Shown piece after piece: positions 43,677 to 54,179 of a stretch of DNA of 64,000 nucleotides; within the stretch, counting starts at the first letter, position 1; each line of letters starts with the position of its first letter. Source of the DNA: Rhynchopus euleeides (Eukaryota; Euglenozoa; Diplonemea; Diplonemida; Diplonemidae); assembly GCA_963210315.1 (NCBI GenBank), contig OY723294.1, forward strand, positions 558,001 through 622,000, written 5' to 3'. The notes beneath the pieces are model-generated. The model was not told the origin of the DNA. It worked only from the letters and a program-made list of their open reading frames with translations, and searched no databases. The position numbers and the translations under genes were made by a program.

Positions 43677-44223
43677 GGGGGGGGGGGGGGTAGGGGACCA
43701 GATGTACTTGAAAAATTTGTAATAAAAATTTTTCCGACCCCAAACAAGGGTTATTGGCACCTAAAATGGGTGTACCCGCCTCAAAAATATGTCTGGGGAC
43801 CCAATGAAACCGGTTTTTCACACTTAGTCGCCCATTTTCGGCCCGAATTTTTGAAAAATCGGTGAAAAAAGGGGGTTTCGCCCATTATGGGCAAAATCCC
43901 GATTTTCATGAAAAAATGACAAAATCGGGGCAACTAGACCCCATTTTGGGTGGTTTTCGGGTGAAAAACGTACACGGTGGACTCCAGCGGGGGTAGGGTA
44001 ACCCTTTTCGGGAGTCTCAACTAGGGGGAGTCCAACTCCCGCTAGCGGGAGTCTATACTCCCGCTAGGGGGAGTCTGACTCCCCCTAGCGGGAGTCTTTT
44101 CACCTATTTTCACTCATTTTTCCCATGATACCTATGCAATGTGGCACTCGTCACTGAAGTACAGCCACACCAAACGAAACGGACGTTTCCACCCATCCCA
44201 GCTCGCAGACCTGATTCACAAAA

Positions 44224-44604
44224 ATGGGGAAGACGACAACGAAGCCGGCAGCGAAGCCGGCGGCAAAGTCGATTAAGAAGAAGAAGAGCGCAGAGAGTCC
44301 CGAGGCTGCGGAGGCGACGAACATTGTGCATGATTTTTGCACGGCCTTCCCTGTTAAAAAAGGGGGCAGTGTGCTGACACTGGGATCCATTAGAAGGCTC
44401 CTAGCAACGGTGTTGAGCAAGGAGCTCCACCAGCACAGCACCCAGGTGGCCAACGCAATCATCGCCATGTCTTCCCTGACATGGATAAGTTCGCTGTCAG
44501 GGAAGTCGCAACGATGCGGAAGGAGGGCGCTCTCCGTCATATACAAGGTGGAGGCGAAGTATGGCAAGGTGCAGGATACAAACGTGTCGTCGGGGGCAGC
44601 CTGA
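44224..44604 (+). CDS. Small basic protein in element B, possible HU-like/HLP-like DNA binder
   Basis: 126 codons. It starts with a Lys/Ala/Thr-rich tail (MGKTTTKPAAKPAAKSIKKK) followed by a helical stretch (GSIRRLLATVLSKELHQHST). From ~44478 another plus frame offers FPDMDKFAVREVATMRKEGA, which recalls the beta-arm of bacterial HU and of alveolate histone-like proteins (pattern F-P-G-x-x-x-F-x-V-R). The pieces lie in two frames, so the copy is probably frameshifted, or the similarity is chance. It sits between the outer and inner left ends of element B. Confidence 0.4.
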   Translation: MGKTTTKPAAKPAAKSIKKKKSAESPEAAEATNIVHDFCTAFPVKKGGSVLTLGSIRRLLATVLSKELHQHSTQVANAIIAMSSLTWISSLSGKSQRCGRRALSVIYKVEAKYGKVQDTNVSSGAA

Positions 44605-44756
44605 AGCCGCGAATGATCGCGACACGGGCGAACGGCTTGGCACCGTGGGTCTGGATAGATGCTGGAGTTCGGCCGGGTGAAACCGGAAGTCGCAGCAAAA
44701 TTTGCCCCCCCAGATTTCTTCCTCAAACCCACCCGTGGGCTGATCCGGCCTTGCAC

Positions 44757-44852
44757 GGTGGACTCCAGCGGGGGTAGGGTACCACTACCGGGTTTAACCC
44801 TTTTCGGGAGTCTCAACTAGGGGGAGTCCAACTCCCGCTAGCGGGAGTATAG
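44757..44852 (+). repeat. Second left terminal repeat inside element B
   Basis: CACGGTGGACTCCAGCGGGG and the following GGGAGTC...CTAGCGGGAGT sequence repeat the outer left end (43973-44070) in the same orientation. It is not preceded by TA. So element B has two left ends and one right end. Confidence 0.85.
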
Positions 44853-44869
44853 ATCAGCAGTGGGCAACA

Positions 44870-45130
44870 ATGAGGCGATGCGGGGGGCGAGGGCACCGAT
44901 GCTCACTGTGCGACATCCCAGAAGAACGCTGGTATCAACAGGTGCATCGATACCCGCACCTGACTCTCTCTGAGATGAAAGAGGCTGGCTACCCCTCCCT
45001 CTTGGCAGGTGTGCTTCCCAATGCCCGCTACGTCACCCCAGCACTCCATGACTGCAAGGGGCTCGCCATGCGGCTGATCAGGGTACTGGATGACAGGGGT
45101 GGAGCTTGGGGGTTTTTTCGGGTCAGCTGA
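44870..45130 (+). pseudogene. CMC-type transposase fragment
   Basis: 86 codons. CSLCDIPEERW looks like a zinc knuckle, and ALHDCKGLAMRLIRVLDD resembles the conserved His/Lys helix of TNP2/CMC transposases (…LHxxKxxxxxLIxxL). The frame ends where the hairpin-repeat insertion begins. The DDE catalytic block is not identifiable here, so the copy is truncated or divergent. The family call relies also on the CACGG termini. Confidence 0.5.
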
Positions 45131-45795
45131 CCTGATTTTCTGCAGGCCCTCACAAAAAATCAGGTCAGGGGTAAAAAGAAAAAAAAATAAAGAGTTTCGG
45201 GAAACCGGAAAAGTTGGCTCCTCGCCTTGGGGCCTCAAGGTGACCAGGAGGCGTTTCGTGAGCAAAGTGACCCCAGCGACATGAGCACAGGCCTCAAACA
45301 GTCACAATAGAGGACAAATGAAGCTGCCCAACCCGTACCGTGCAACAGACGTTTACTACCGTGGCCTCCGGTGGCTGGGGGGCTCCGCCCCCCAGACCCC
45401 CCTGTGGCATGTGCCTGTCTTGTACCCAAGCCCTTTACGTCAGGGAATCTCAGTATCCTCAGGAGGACGCAGCCAACTCACACAGAATCCGTACGCCCGC
45501 AAGTCACAGATGTTCACTACCGTGGCCTCCGGCGGCTGGGAGCTCCGCCTCCCAGACCCCCCCTACGGCATGTGTTTGTCTTGTAACCAAGTCCTTGCGC
45601 GTCCGGGGCTGCATATCGGTTCCGGTACCTCGCGGGAGGCTGGGCCCGAGCACTGATCTCTGAGACGAACCGGGGGGGAACCCATAAGAAAAAATTGGCT
45701 GACCCGATCTGACCCGATCCAGCCCGCAACCCCATATTTCAAGCTCCACCCCTGCTGGATGAGACAACAAAAAAATATTCGACAAGACCTGTACA
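45130..45795 (-). repeat. Inverted copy of the hairpin-repeat element, inserted in element B
   Basis: Reverse complement of the 20390-20960 type: two units with GGGGGGCTCCGCCCCCC (45379-45395) and the variant GGGAGCTCCGCCTCCCAG (45539 on), then the leader (complement of GTGCTCGGGCCCAGCCTC). The left edge carries a local hairpin, ACCTGATTTT...AAAATCAGGT. It separates the two transposase-like frames of element B. Confidence 0.75.
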
Positions 45796-45808
45796 AACCT
45801 TGCACTGA

Positions 45809-46675
45809 ATGTGTCGCAGCATGGGACAGGTGCTCAGTTCCGGAAGGTCGTGCTTGCCTGTCACAGGACACACCTACAAGGGCTTGTTCCGCTACCTCTT
45901 TGTCTCCCTTGCAGACCTCATGCATTTCCGGTATGCAGACATCCCCTGGCGCTTCTGGGGATGCAAGGATGAGTCAGCCCGGATTCCCTTCTTGCGTGCT
46001 CGGATCTCAGGGCATATATTTCACTGGTTGATGGAGCATGCCGAAAAGGGATCAACGCGCAATGCCTACGTACACAGTCTCCATCATTGGTGGGCTCCAG
46101 AAGATGCAGTGCCTCTGCAGAACAACGACGAATTTGAAGAAGCAGAGAACGGACATCGCAAGAAAGATGCCGTTACAATCGCCAGCTCCGCAACTTACGA
46201 GAGAGATCTTGCGATGGCAGAAGAGAAGCGGCGCGCATCGGGCATGCCTTGGAAGGTTGCGCACCTGTCGCAGGACGGGATCCTCGGGTATAGAGAAGTC
46301 ATCCTGTGTCCGTGTCTGCACACCCGACACGCTCATAGATTGGCTGTGTATGTTCTTTGCACACAGTTGACACAGCTGCAGAAGGGGTTTGTGCACTGCA
46401 ACACACAGGACTTCGTTGAACCCATCAGCGCGCCCTACTTCCTGTTCCGGTTCCCCGAAGGACACCGCAAATTATCGCTCTGCTTGTGCAAAATGCCAAT
46501 CCCGCTGGGGGCGACTTTCACACCATTCGTGTCATCCGAGGCGACTTTGAGCACGCTTGACCAACGCGCACAGCAGGAGGGGGATGACAGTTCTGACGAA
46601 GAAGATGAGGCCTGCAGGATGGCTTGTCTTGCCCAAGGTGTAACACAACTACGACAGGCGATGGCCGCACTTTGA
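45809..46675 (+). CDS. 288-codon frame of element B, probable transposase C-terminal part
   Basis: Ordinary protein composition with an acidic tail (EGDDSSDEEDEA). Includes GHTYKGLFRYLFVSLADLMH, RISGHIFHWLMEHAEKGSTR and NAYVHSLHHWWAPEDAVPL. The His-rich NAYVHSLHHW region is loosely like the block following the DDE glutamate in CMC transposases (inference). It ends ~160 bases before the right terminal repeat. It could instead be a second element-encoded protein of unknown role. Confidence 0.5.
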   Translation: MCRSMGQVLSSGRSCLPVTGHTYKGLFRYLFVSLADLMHFRYADIPWRFWGCKDESARIPFLRARISGHIFHWLMEHAEKGSTRNAYVHSLHHWWAPEDAVPLQNNDEFEEAENGHRKKDAVTIASSATYERDLAMAEEKRRASGMPWKVAHLSQDGILGYREVILCPCLHTRHAHRLAVYVLCTQLTQLQKGFVHCNTQDFVEPISAPYFLFRFPEGHRKLSLCLCKMPIPLGATFTPFVSSEATLSTLDQRAQQEGDDSSDEEDEACRMACLAQGVTQLRQAMAAL

Positions 46676-46990
46676 CACCTCAAATTCTAACCGCTCACCT
46701 CCGCAGGTGTAGCCGCTACCAGGAGGATAGGTAGGTAGTCCAGAGTCCGGGGAAACTGACAGAAGCAAAACAAGCCCCTCCCCATCCCTCTTCCACCATG
46801 ATTTTACCCCCCACGCCAGTAGACTGTAACTATATCATGGGAAAAATGGATGAAAATAGGTGAAAAGACTCCCGCTAGGGGGAGTCAGACTCCCCCTAGC
46901 GGGAGTATAGACTCCCGCTAGCGGGAGTCTTTGACACCCGCTCAGACTCCCGCTCCCAGACTCCCGCTAGGGCCGCTGGAGTCCACCGTG

Positions 46991-47850
46991 TACCCTAGAC
47001 ATCCCTGGGGTACATTGTATACCCTCCAGGGCCTCTAGGACCAGTAGAATCACGTGAAAATGTGTTTTTTTACCCAAAAAAAGGACCCTGCAACCACCCT
47101 GCACACATCCTGCAACCATGTTGCAGGCACACTATAACCCAATAACCACCCAGAAACCACTGAGCCTGCCCTATAAGGGGTGTATGGGCCTGTCGGAATA
47201 GGTTTTCTACACCGAGTTGCCCAAATTCGGTCCGAGAATTTGAAAAAACTGTGAAGAACGGGGAATTTGCCCGTGTGTGGTAAAAGTCCTAATTTTTATG
47301 AAAAAATGACAAAATCGGGGCGACTAGACCCCATTTTGGGTGGTTTTCGGGTGAAAAACGTACCCTAGGCATCCCTGGGGTACATTGTATACCATCCAGG
47401 GCCTCTAGGACCAGTAGAAGTGTGTGAAAATGCCTTTTTTTTACCCAAAAAAAGGACCCTGCAACGATGTTGGAGGACCCTGCACACATCCTGCAGCCAT
47501 GTTGTAGGCACCCTATAACCCTATAACCACCCAGAAACCACTGGGAATGCCCTAAAAGGGGTGTATGGGCCTGTCGGAACAGGTTTTCTCCACCGAATTG
47601 CCCAAATTCGGTCCGATATTTTGAAAAAACTGTGAAAAATGGGGGTTTCGCCCATGTGGGGTAAATGTCCCAATTTTACGAAAAAATGATAAAATTAGGG
47701 CGACTAGACCCCATGTTGGGTGGTTTTCGGGTGAAAAATGTACCCTAGGCATCCCTGGGGCACATTGTATACCATCCAGGGCCTCTAGGACCAGTAGAAG
47801 TGCGTTAAAATGCACATTTTTACCCAAAAATGACCCTGCAACCACCTTGC
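46991..47850. repeat. ~370-380 bp tandem repeat, interrupted on the left by element B
   Basis: Units beginning TACCCTAGRCATCCCTGGGG start at 46991, 47361 and 47741. Each includes CCAGGGCCTCTAGGACCAGT, a run of ACCCTGCA words and a GAAAAAATGA block. The last ~100 bases of another unit lie at 43870-43972, on the far side of element B, so the array held at least three and a half units. Confidence 0.85.
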
Positions 47851-48057
47851 ACAGGACTCACCCCAGAAAAGCGAAAAAAATGCCAAAAAATGGCCAAAAA
47901 TGAGGGTTGGTGGGCCCAAAAGTGGGTAAAAACCTCCGGAAATTCATATCCGGAGTGGGTTTGGGGGTGGGTTGGCACTGTTGACCTCCAGACCTGGATA
48001 TTTCAAAAAAATTACAGTTTTTCTCAAGGACATCTGGGGGCCTAGGGGGGGGGGGGG

Positions 48058-48925
48058 AATGGTGGTGACTCGCGCATCAACCATGCAGAAGGCAGTGGAA
48101 GAAACACAGATGCAAGGGGGTCTTCTTCTCCAAGAGGCGTCGAAGATGCGCTGATTTGGCGAATTTCTCCTATGATTTGTTTGTGAGAAAAACGCTGAAC
48201 TTATCAAAACGTATCGAACACCAACTGACCTGCCCGTTCCGTGCAGGATCCCCAGATGCATGAACACACCGCCTGTCCAGCCATCCCAGGATGGATGTGT
48301 TTTGTGAGCATGTTTTTTTTGCATGAACCAGGGATCCAGCAAAGAAGGCTTCTGTCAAGAGCGCCATGTGTGCCTCTCTGATGCAAACGTCCTGGCGTGC
48401 CCCCCCCCCCCACCCAACCCCTTAACACCAGCACACCCTCAGTTTCCCAATGAGACCGTTTATGACCGGACACGGCGGCAGGAGATGTGCCCCCCACTTG
48501 ATTATTTTTAGCACAATCTGTCGCACTCTCCAGCGCAGGATTTGTCCCCGGAGAGGGGAGGGGGTTTTCAGGGGGCACATCAAACATGCCACAGAACCAT
48601 ACACACATTGCCCCAGACGCCGTAAACACCTGGGCGCCTGAGCAGACTCTGAGCAGGTAGGCAGGGTGAGAGCTGCCTGAGGGAGGCCCTGCAGACAGGG
48701 TCAATCTGCTAAGGTCATTCGTAGTGAGTCCGCCGCTCGAAGAAGGCACGGAGGCCAGGCTGTGTGGGTTGTGTGTGGGTTGTGCTGCTGCCGCCCCCGT
48801 TAAATTAAAACCAAGGCTTTCTACTTTAGAGGCCGCTTGTGCATACGAAGCAGACACCCAGGTCTTGTTCTTGAAGTGGACAGAAACGCACGCAACACTG
48901 TGAACATAACACACCCAATCTCATA
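48058..48925. other. Spacer that may hold a further 3' exon of the helical-repeat gene
   Basis: On the minus strand 48912-48600 stays open with plausible composition (FKNKTWVSASYAQAASKVES, then Ser/Gly-rich sequence), and an AG preceded by TTCAC lies at ~48891. Whether it is spliced to the exon ending at 48938 cannot be settled from sequence. Near 48405-48415 is a C run. Confidence 0.4.
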
Positions 48926-51734
48926 TCACACCCATACCTGCGGGTGCTTTGTTGCACAGAGGGTGTTCCTCCCGTGCATGATGTTGGCCATCAGGCCTGT
49001 CAGGTTGTGCTTCCTGAGGAAGTACGAAGCAGGTGGGATGAGCGCTGCACGGGGGTCGTCCACCTGGGGGTTCTCGATATAGGACCCGATGACAGTGCCC
49101 TCGGGGTCGTGCACAGTACCCACGTCGGTGGGGTCGTCGGAGTCGGTGCGCCACCACACAGCCCGACACAGCGAGAGGCAGGACGACTGCAGCAGCCCTG
49201 CACGCTCGGGGACAAACCCGACGAGGTTCTCAAAGACCTGGAGCTTCTTGAGGGCAACAGCCACTTCGGCGGAAGGGATGCGGAGCAGCAGAGTGAAGGT
49301 GCGCAGGACGGAGGACACCATCGGGGTCTCGTCCTTGTTGAACCGCCCCTTGACCCACATGCTGAGCTCACTGACCACCAGCGCCGCGACTTTCCCGGCA
49401 TAGGCGTCACGGAACACACGCCCCAGAGGCGGCAGAATCAGGTTCCACGAGTCGCAGAAGTTCTGGACCTGCTCCGCAGTCCTATGCAGCAGCCCGTCTG
49501 TGACGACGGATTCCACGGCCTGCAGGTATGTCATCACGTCCCACAGATCTGTGGCCTGGGTCAGGATGCTGTGCACCTGTGTCGTGGTGGAGGGGGGTTG
49601 GCAGCAGGGGGGGAATGGGGGTCCGAAAGCACTGTCCCAGGAGCCCAACCAGAGTGGTGTCAGGGGCAGAAGGGAGGCGAAAGTGACAAGGCGGTTGGTG
49701 TGGGCATGGTGTCCCTCCCGTATCTGCATACCATTTCCCGTACGCCACGCGAGCCGTGGCCCGCCGTTGCCGTGATAAGAGGCTTCCACCCCGCGACACG
49801 CATCGAGTGATCCCAACCGAGAAACGTGTTCCGCGTCTCCTGCAGGGCAGACGAGGGTGTAACAGCACACATGATAACCAACACACACGCTTGACCTTTT
49901 TGTTTAGTGTCTGCCGTCCGTTGGTGCCCCACCTATTGGCATCTGAAGGTGCCTCCACCACCCACCACACGTCGCATACCTCTTGGGCTGCTGCGTCGGA
50001 TGACAGGATGGCCAGGACCTCACCTGCAGCCGAGGCCACGTCGGGGTGTGTGTGCCTGTCGCACACCGCCCCGATGAGGATCTCCGTCACACCCATCGAG
50101 CCGAGCTTGCGCAGGAACACGGTCATCTTGTCGTGCTCCCAGGCAGAGGTTGTGACAGCCAGCAGGTGCGCCAGCAGCTTGCTGCGGCGCTGCGGCTGCT
50201 CGGCAGCCCGGCCCCACTCCGCAGTCCACTTCGCGACGAAGCACTCCTCGCGGACCGGCGAGAAGCCCTGGAAGCTCGGATCGATGACATTGCGCAGCAA
50301 ACGCAGCTTCTCAGACTCGACAAACTCATGCAGGGCGAGGTAAGTCACCGAATCGCAGGCCCGCACGAGGCAGGAGTTCTGAACATAAAACACACGGTGC
50401 AGCCGCACCACATCCTCTTGCTGCGAGGGAGGCGTCAGCGAGAGGTCTGGCGCAGGCAACCGGGCCACATGCTGACGGTGGTCGAGACGGATGCGCTGTT
50501 GGTAGACCTGAGGGGGCCACTCCAGCACGTCCAGCACATGCCAGAAGAGCGTGCCGAACAGCACCTTCAGCACCCTCCGGTGCCCGATCCGCACCAGCGA
50601 GTCGATGATGAGATAGCTCGCATGCATGCATTGTATCGCGTCGGGCCACTCCCCGACGCTCCTCCCCTGCCGCATCTCGTTCTCCAGGAACACGCGTGTC
50701 TCCTCCGCCTCGTTGCGTGAGGCGTAGAAGAGAACCAGCACCCGCCGGATGAAGCGCGATGTGACGGGGCGCCGGTCGATCTCATCCTCGTCAATATCCT
50801 GGCCTGATTTCGACCCTTTTTTTCGGGACTTCACCGCCGCCTTCCCCTCGTCGGTGAAGTTGTCGGAGCAGAGGAGGTGCGCAGGCATCGTCGCCTCCAG
50901 CTCGTCGCAGATCCGCAGCAGCAGCAGCTTCCTGTTCTGGGTATCCACCAGCACCTCGCGCGGGGGCATCTCGCTTGCCGGCAGCAGCCCCGACGGGATC
51001 CCGATCGGCAGCCCGACGTCGAGCCGCGACTCGAGGGGCGAGTCGCACCCGCGGCGCACCCCACCCCCGCCCACACCGCCCCCCTCATGCGAATGCGTCA
51101 GGGTGGTAGAGCGCGTCCGCGTGGGCGATGCCACTGCGGGCTCCACCCGCCTCCCCGACGCCGGCAGGGTCTGCGTCCGTTTGAAGGACTCCTTCCCTCG
51201 TCGAGGCGGGGAGGGCGAGCTGCTGCCCAGCTTCACCGACAGCGGGGAAGGCGACGGGCGGCGCGGGGTGGAGGATGCAGAAGACGAGACGCTGAGGCTC
51301 GTGCCGGTGGCAGCACGCTTCACCTTTCGCCGTCTATCCGCCTCCGGGGAGGTGATGCCAGGCTTAGACGCCTCGCGCTTCTTCTTCGCGGCGACGCGAG
51401 TCTTCTTCTGCACAGCCTCCTTGGGAGGCGGCGGCAGCTGCGGTGGCGGGTGCTCTTCCCCCCGCCGCAGTGGGCGGGGCGACGGCGATTTTGCCCGCGA
51501 AGGCAGCCCGTGTGACGGAGAGACAGGCGCGGCGGCGGCCCTCACAGGGGAGGGGCTGGTCGCCCGGGAGACAATCACATGCCGCCGCTTCGCCTCCCCC
51601 ACGTGGACCGTGGTGGTGGCTGCGGCGGTGCCCCCGGCCTTGAGAGGGACATCGGAGACGGCGGAGGGGGGCGGGAGCTTGCGCGGCTTGCCGACGCGTG
51701 GCTTAGCCGCCCCCGCCTTGTTGGGGCCGTTCAT
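48926..51734 (-). CDS. Helical (HEAT/ARM-like) protein of unknown function, at least three exons
   Basis: Exons 51734-49980, 49839-49732 and 49576 to 48938 or beyond use GT-AG introns of 140 and 155 nt, all phase 0 with GTATGC donors. Without further splicing the frame stops at 48926, giving ~837 residues. Residues 1-200 are basic Ser/Pro-rich and probably disordered. From ~230 the sequence is helical and Leu-rich (RFIRRVLVLFYASRNEAEE, KLLAHLLAVTTSAWEHDKMT, GVTEILIGAVCDRHTHPDVA), in the manner of HEAT/armadillo repeats. Exon 2 encodes ETRNTFLGWDHSMRVAGW. Exon 3 continues with VHSILTQATDLWDVMTYLQA and ALKKLQVFENLVGFVPERAG. No catalytic motif is visible. ATG 51734 was chosen because upstream in-frame sequence is Pro/His-rich and low complexity. 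Confidence 0.75.
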
Positions 51735-52266
51735 GACATTCAGCAGTCGGGCGGGCGTGCACGGCACGCCGTGCGGGGAGGGCTTGAGAGGTGTCGTCGC
51801 GAAGGGTGTTTGGGTGAGGGTGGTGATACCAGACCCACACACAGCCTGCCTCGCCACCCTCTGGGGCCTCCCTCTAGTGTGAGCCCGCTCCTGCGTGGGG
51901 GGGTGGGGTGGAGGGTGGGAGGAGAGGGAGGGGAGGGATTGAAGCAGCCGCCATGTACAAAGCAACTCCGACGAAAGGGGTGGGGGTGGGTGGGTGGGTG
52001 GGGGGGGTGGGGCACATCAACTCATGTCTGCAGACGGGTGCAATGTGCAGTCAGCATAAAAAGAATCACACGCCCCGCGCCTAGGCTGGCCCTCACTGGG
52101 TGTTGGCATGCATGGCGTGACACTGCATTCTGACACCACCTCCACTGCCAGCAGCAGGACAGAAGCGTCCCCCTGCCTGGCAGGAAGGCATGTGCCGCAT
52201 GCAGAAGACAAGCCAGAAGTTGCCAACATACGTCCAGGATGTCCGCCAGCCTGCGGCGCTTGGCGT
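51735..52266. other. Upstream flank of the helical-repeat gene
   Basis: G-rich (TGGG)n-like run at 51985-52012, then unique sequence up to the G17 tract at 52267-52283. No gene seen. Confidence 0.5.
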
Positions 52267-52283
52267 GGGGGGGGGGGGGGGGG

Positions 52284-53810
52284 TAGGGGTGGTCTAAAGC
52301 CCCCAAAAAGCGTAAATTTTGCATTTTTTTGCACAACACCCCAGAGGACCCCAAAAACCATGAAACCCACCCAGAACCGGTCCGGAACCCCAAAAAAATG
52401 GTGTGTAGGGGTGTTTGGAGGTGTTTGGTGGGCTTTTTTGACCATATTTTTGGGGTGGCCACCTTCCCGTACCTGGGGGTGGCCAGGAGAGAGACACATT
52501 ATCCCCTGGGCACGGAAACATCACTGAAACACGACTTCTGAGCGCCAGGAGGGTACGGGGACACATAATGGCTGACCCGAGGCACTCAGTAAGCTCCTGT
52601 TTGAGCAGCCCCTCATGATTGGCGCCAAATGGTGGGTGGTTTCGTGGCCCCAGTGGTGCCGTGCCATTTGGTGGTATACAGGGAAGGAGGTGCACAGAAG
52701 TTTCTCACCGACTTGAGCCAGCCCTGCAGGTCGTTGTACACCCCTCCCGATGATCCGGTGAGACACTGCCCTGCCATGCGCAGGTTTAATATGGTGACCA
52801 CGTTTCATGTGCTGCATTGCTGCTGAAAAGAAAGAATAGCAGACGGGAGCGGCACGCGGTGTACTTCTGGGGTCGAGCAGCACATCGAGGGCTGTGCTCT
52901 CGGGGCTGTGCAAGTCTCCGTCTTCAACAGCTAGGAAATCATCTAGGCATTCCTCGTACGTTCGACGCTGACTGCAGAATCCAGGCATACTTGCCTGACT
53001 TGTGCCTCACCTGACCTTCGCACCCGGGCTGAGGACCCCCCGAGACTGCGCACAGAGCTTAGCTTGTACTTAGATACCGGTGAAAGTGGTGGACACTGTG
53101 GCGGATGATAGGGCCTTGTGCAGTGATGCAATCGCATCAGTATCTCCTCACCGAGTATTGAAGCAGCAGCTTCTGTCGTGTGATTCTACTTCTGTGGAGC
53201 ACATCTATCTGCTACAGACAGGCCAGCTTGGTGTACTGCAGTAATTGCTGACGATTCGTGGTCAGCAGTTGTAATGCTTGCCGAGGCAAGCCCTTTTTCC
53301 TCCATCTGGCACGGTGAGGATACCGCCTGTGCTCACAATTCAGGCACCAGACAAACCTGCGCTGTCCACCACCTGCCGCTCCCTGATAGACCAGGCACGG
53401 CCTTGCCCAGGGCCAGCAGAAACGCCCTTCTGGGGGTTGGGATGCAGCCGCTGTACTGCGAGCGATTTTGGAGCAGGCAACTGCCTCCCACCTTGCAAAT
53501 GACCGTCTTCAGCCCCAGAAAAAGCACCACGAAGAACTGTACTTCCTGCTGGACCACCTGCCCATCCGGCGTTGTGCACGGCATCTGTGTGTGTTCAAGG
53601 CCTCAAAGGTGGCCAGGCCCAGGTACGGAAAGGTGGCCACCTTTTCACCTTTTGGTATAGTGCCAAAAAATCAAGCCCAACACATGCGAAACACCCCAAA
53701 AACACGTTTCCGGAGGGTTTTGGGTCGGTTTGTGGGGTTTTTATGCACTTTTGGGGTATTCTGGGGGTACCTCAAAAATACGTTTTTAAACAGCTTTAGA
53801 CCACCCCTAG
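52284..53810. mobile_element. TAGGGG-ended inverted-repeat element flanked by poly-G on both sides
   Basis: Left end TAGGGGTGGTCTAAAGC at 52284; right end GCTTTAGACCACCCCTA finishing at 53810. The inverted similarity continues for ~210 bases (for example GGGGTGTTT, TGGCCACCTT.CCGTACCTGG), somewhat diverged. It is flanked by G17 (52267-52283) and G16 (53811-53826) on the same strand. The interior (52500-53600) has no recognisable transposase, so this is a non-autonomous or decayed copy. Confidence 0.75.
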
Positions 53811-53826
53811 GGGGGGGGGGGGGGGC

Positions 53827-54179
53827 ACGGCACATCCCGCGGAGAACATGGGTCCCCGCGGAAGGCGCGTAGCGTTGTTGGGCTACCCCCCTCCGGGCGT
53901 GTGGGGGAAGAAAACGGGTGGGGTGGGGTGGGGTGATTCGGGAGATGGCTGGCGTGCAGGGTGCAGGCAGCGCGCGCAAATGCGACCTGTTTCCGGGTGC
54001 CCGCGCGCTCCCGGCGACCGTGCACCCTGGGTGCACGGGTTTGGGCTGAATCTGGGTGACGTACGAGTAGGGCTCCCACCCTGAAAATGGGCTATCTGCA
54101 GTCACTCCAGGGACCTGACATCACCTGAAAGTGACCCAAAAGTGCGGAATCTTCGACTCGCGGAATCACGATTGACCCC
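53827..54179. other. Spacer before the satellite array
   Basis: Unique-looking GC-rich sequence with a GGGTGGGGTGGGGTG run near 53918. Nothing recognised. Confidence 0.45.

Larger units (their letters stand above)
43973..46990 (+). mobile_element. Element B: CMC-like DNA transposon with TA target duplication
   Basis: 3,018 bp with ~150 bp terminal inverted repeats starting CACGGTGGACTCCAGCGG and carrying GGGAGTC/GACTCCC palindromes around CTAG, then TTTTCACCTATTTTCA. The flanks GTGAAAAACGTA and TACCCTAG join to the uninterrupted site GTGAAAAACGTACCCTAG seen at 47351-47368, which proves a 2-bp TA duplication. CAC termini with short duplications are the mark of the CMC superfamily. Inside are a basic protein frame, an extra internal left end, a Cys/His-bearing transposase-like fragment, a hairpin-repeat insertion and a 288-codon frame. 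Confidence 0.85.
43691..48044. mobile_element. Large TAGGGG-ended element lying between two poly-G tracts
   Basis: The left end TAGGGGACCAGATGTACTTG matches, with mismatches, the complement of the right end (TAGGCCCCCAGATGTCCTTG), and similarity continues ~20 bases further inward. It is flanked by G14 at 43677-43690 and G13 at 48045-48057, both on the plus strand, as if inserted into a G tract. It encloses a ~370 bp tandem repeat, which in turn is split by element B. Confidence 0.55.

Noticed and set aside
43973-46990. Transib/ProtoRAG assignment from CACGGTG ends
   Set aside because: The empty site shows a 2-bp TA duplication, not the 5-bp duplication of Transib and RAG. The coding fragments fit CMC-type transposases at least as well.
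52521-53872. Transposase gene inside the TAGGGG element
   Set aside because: Frames on both strands are short, overlapping and without DDE-type or zinc-finger motifs.
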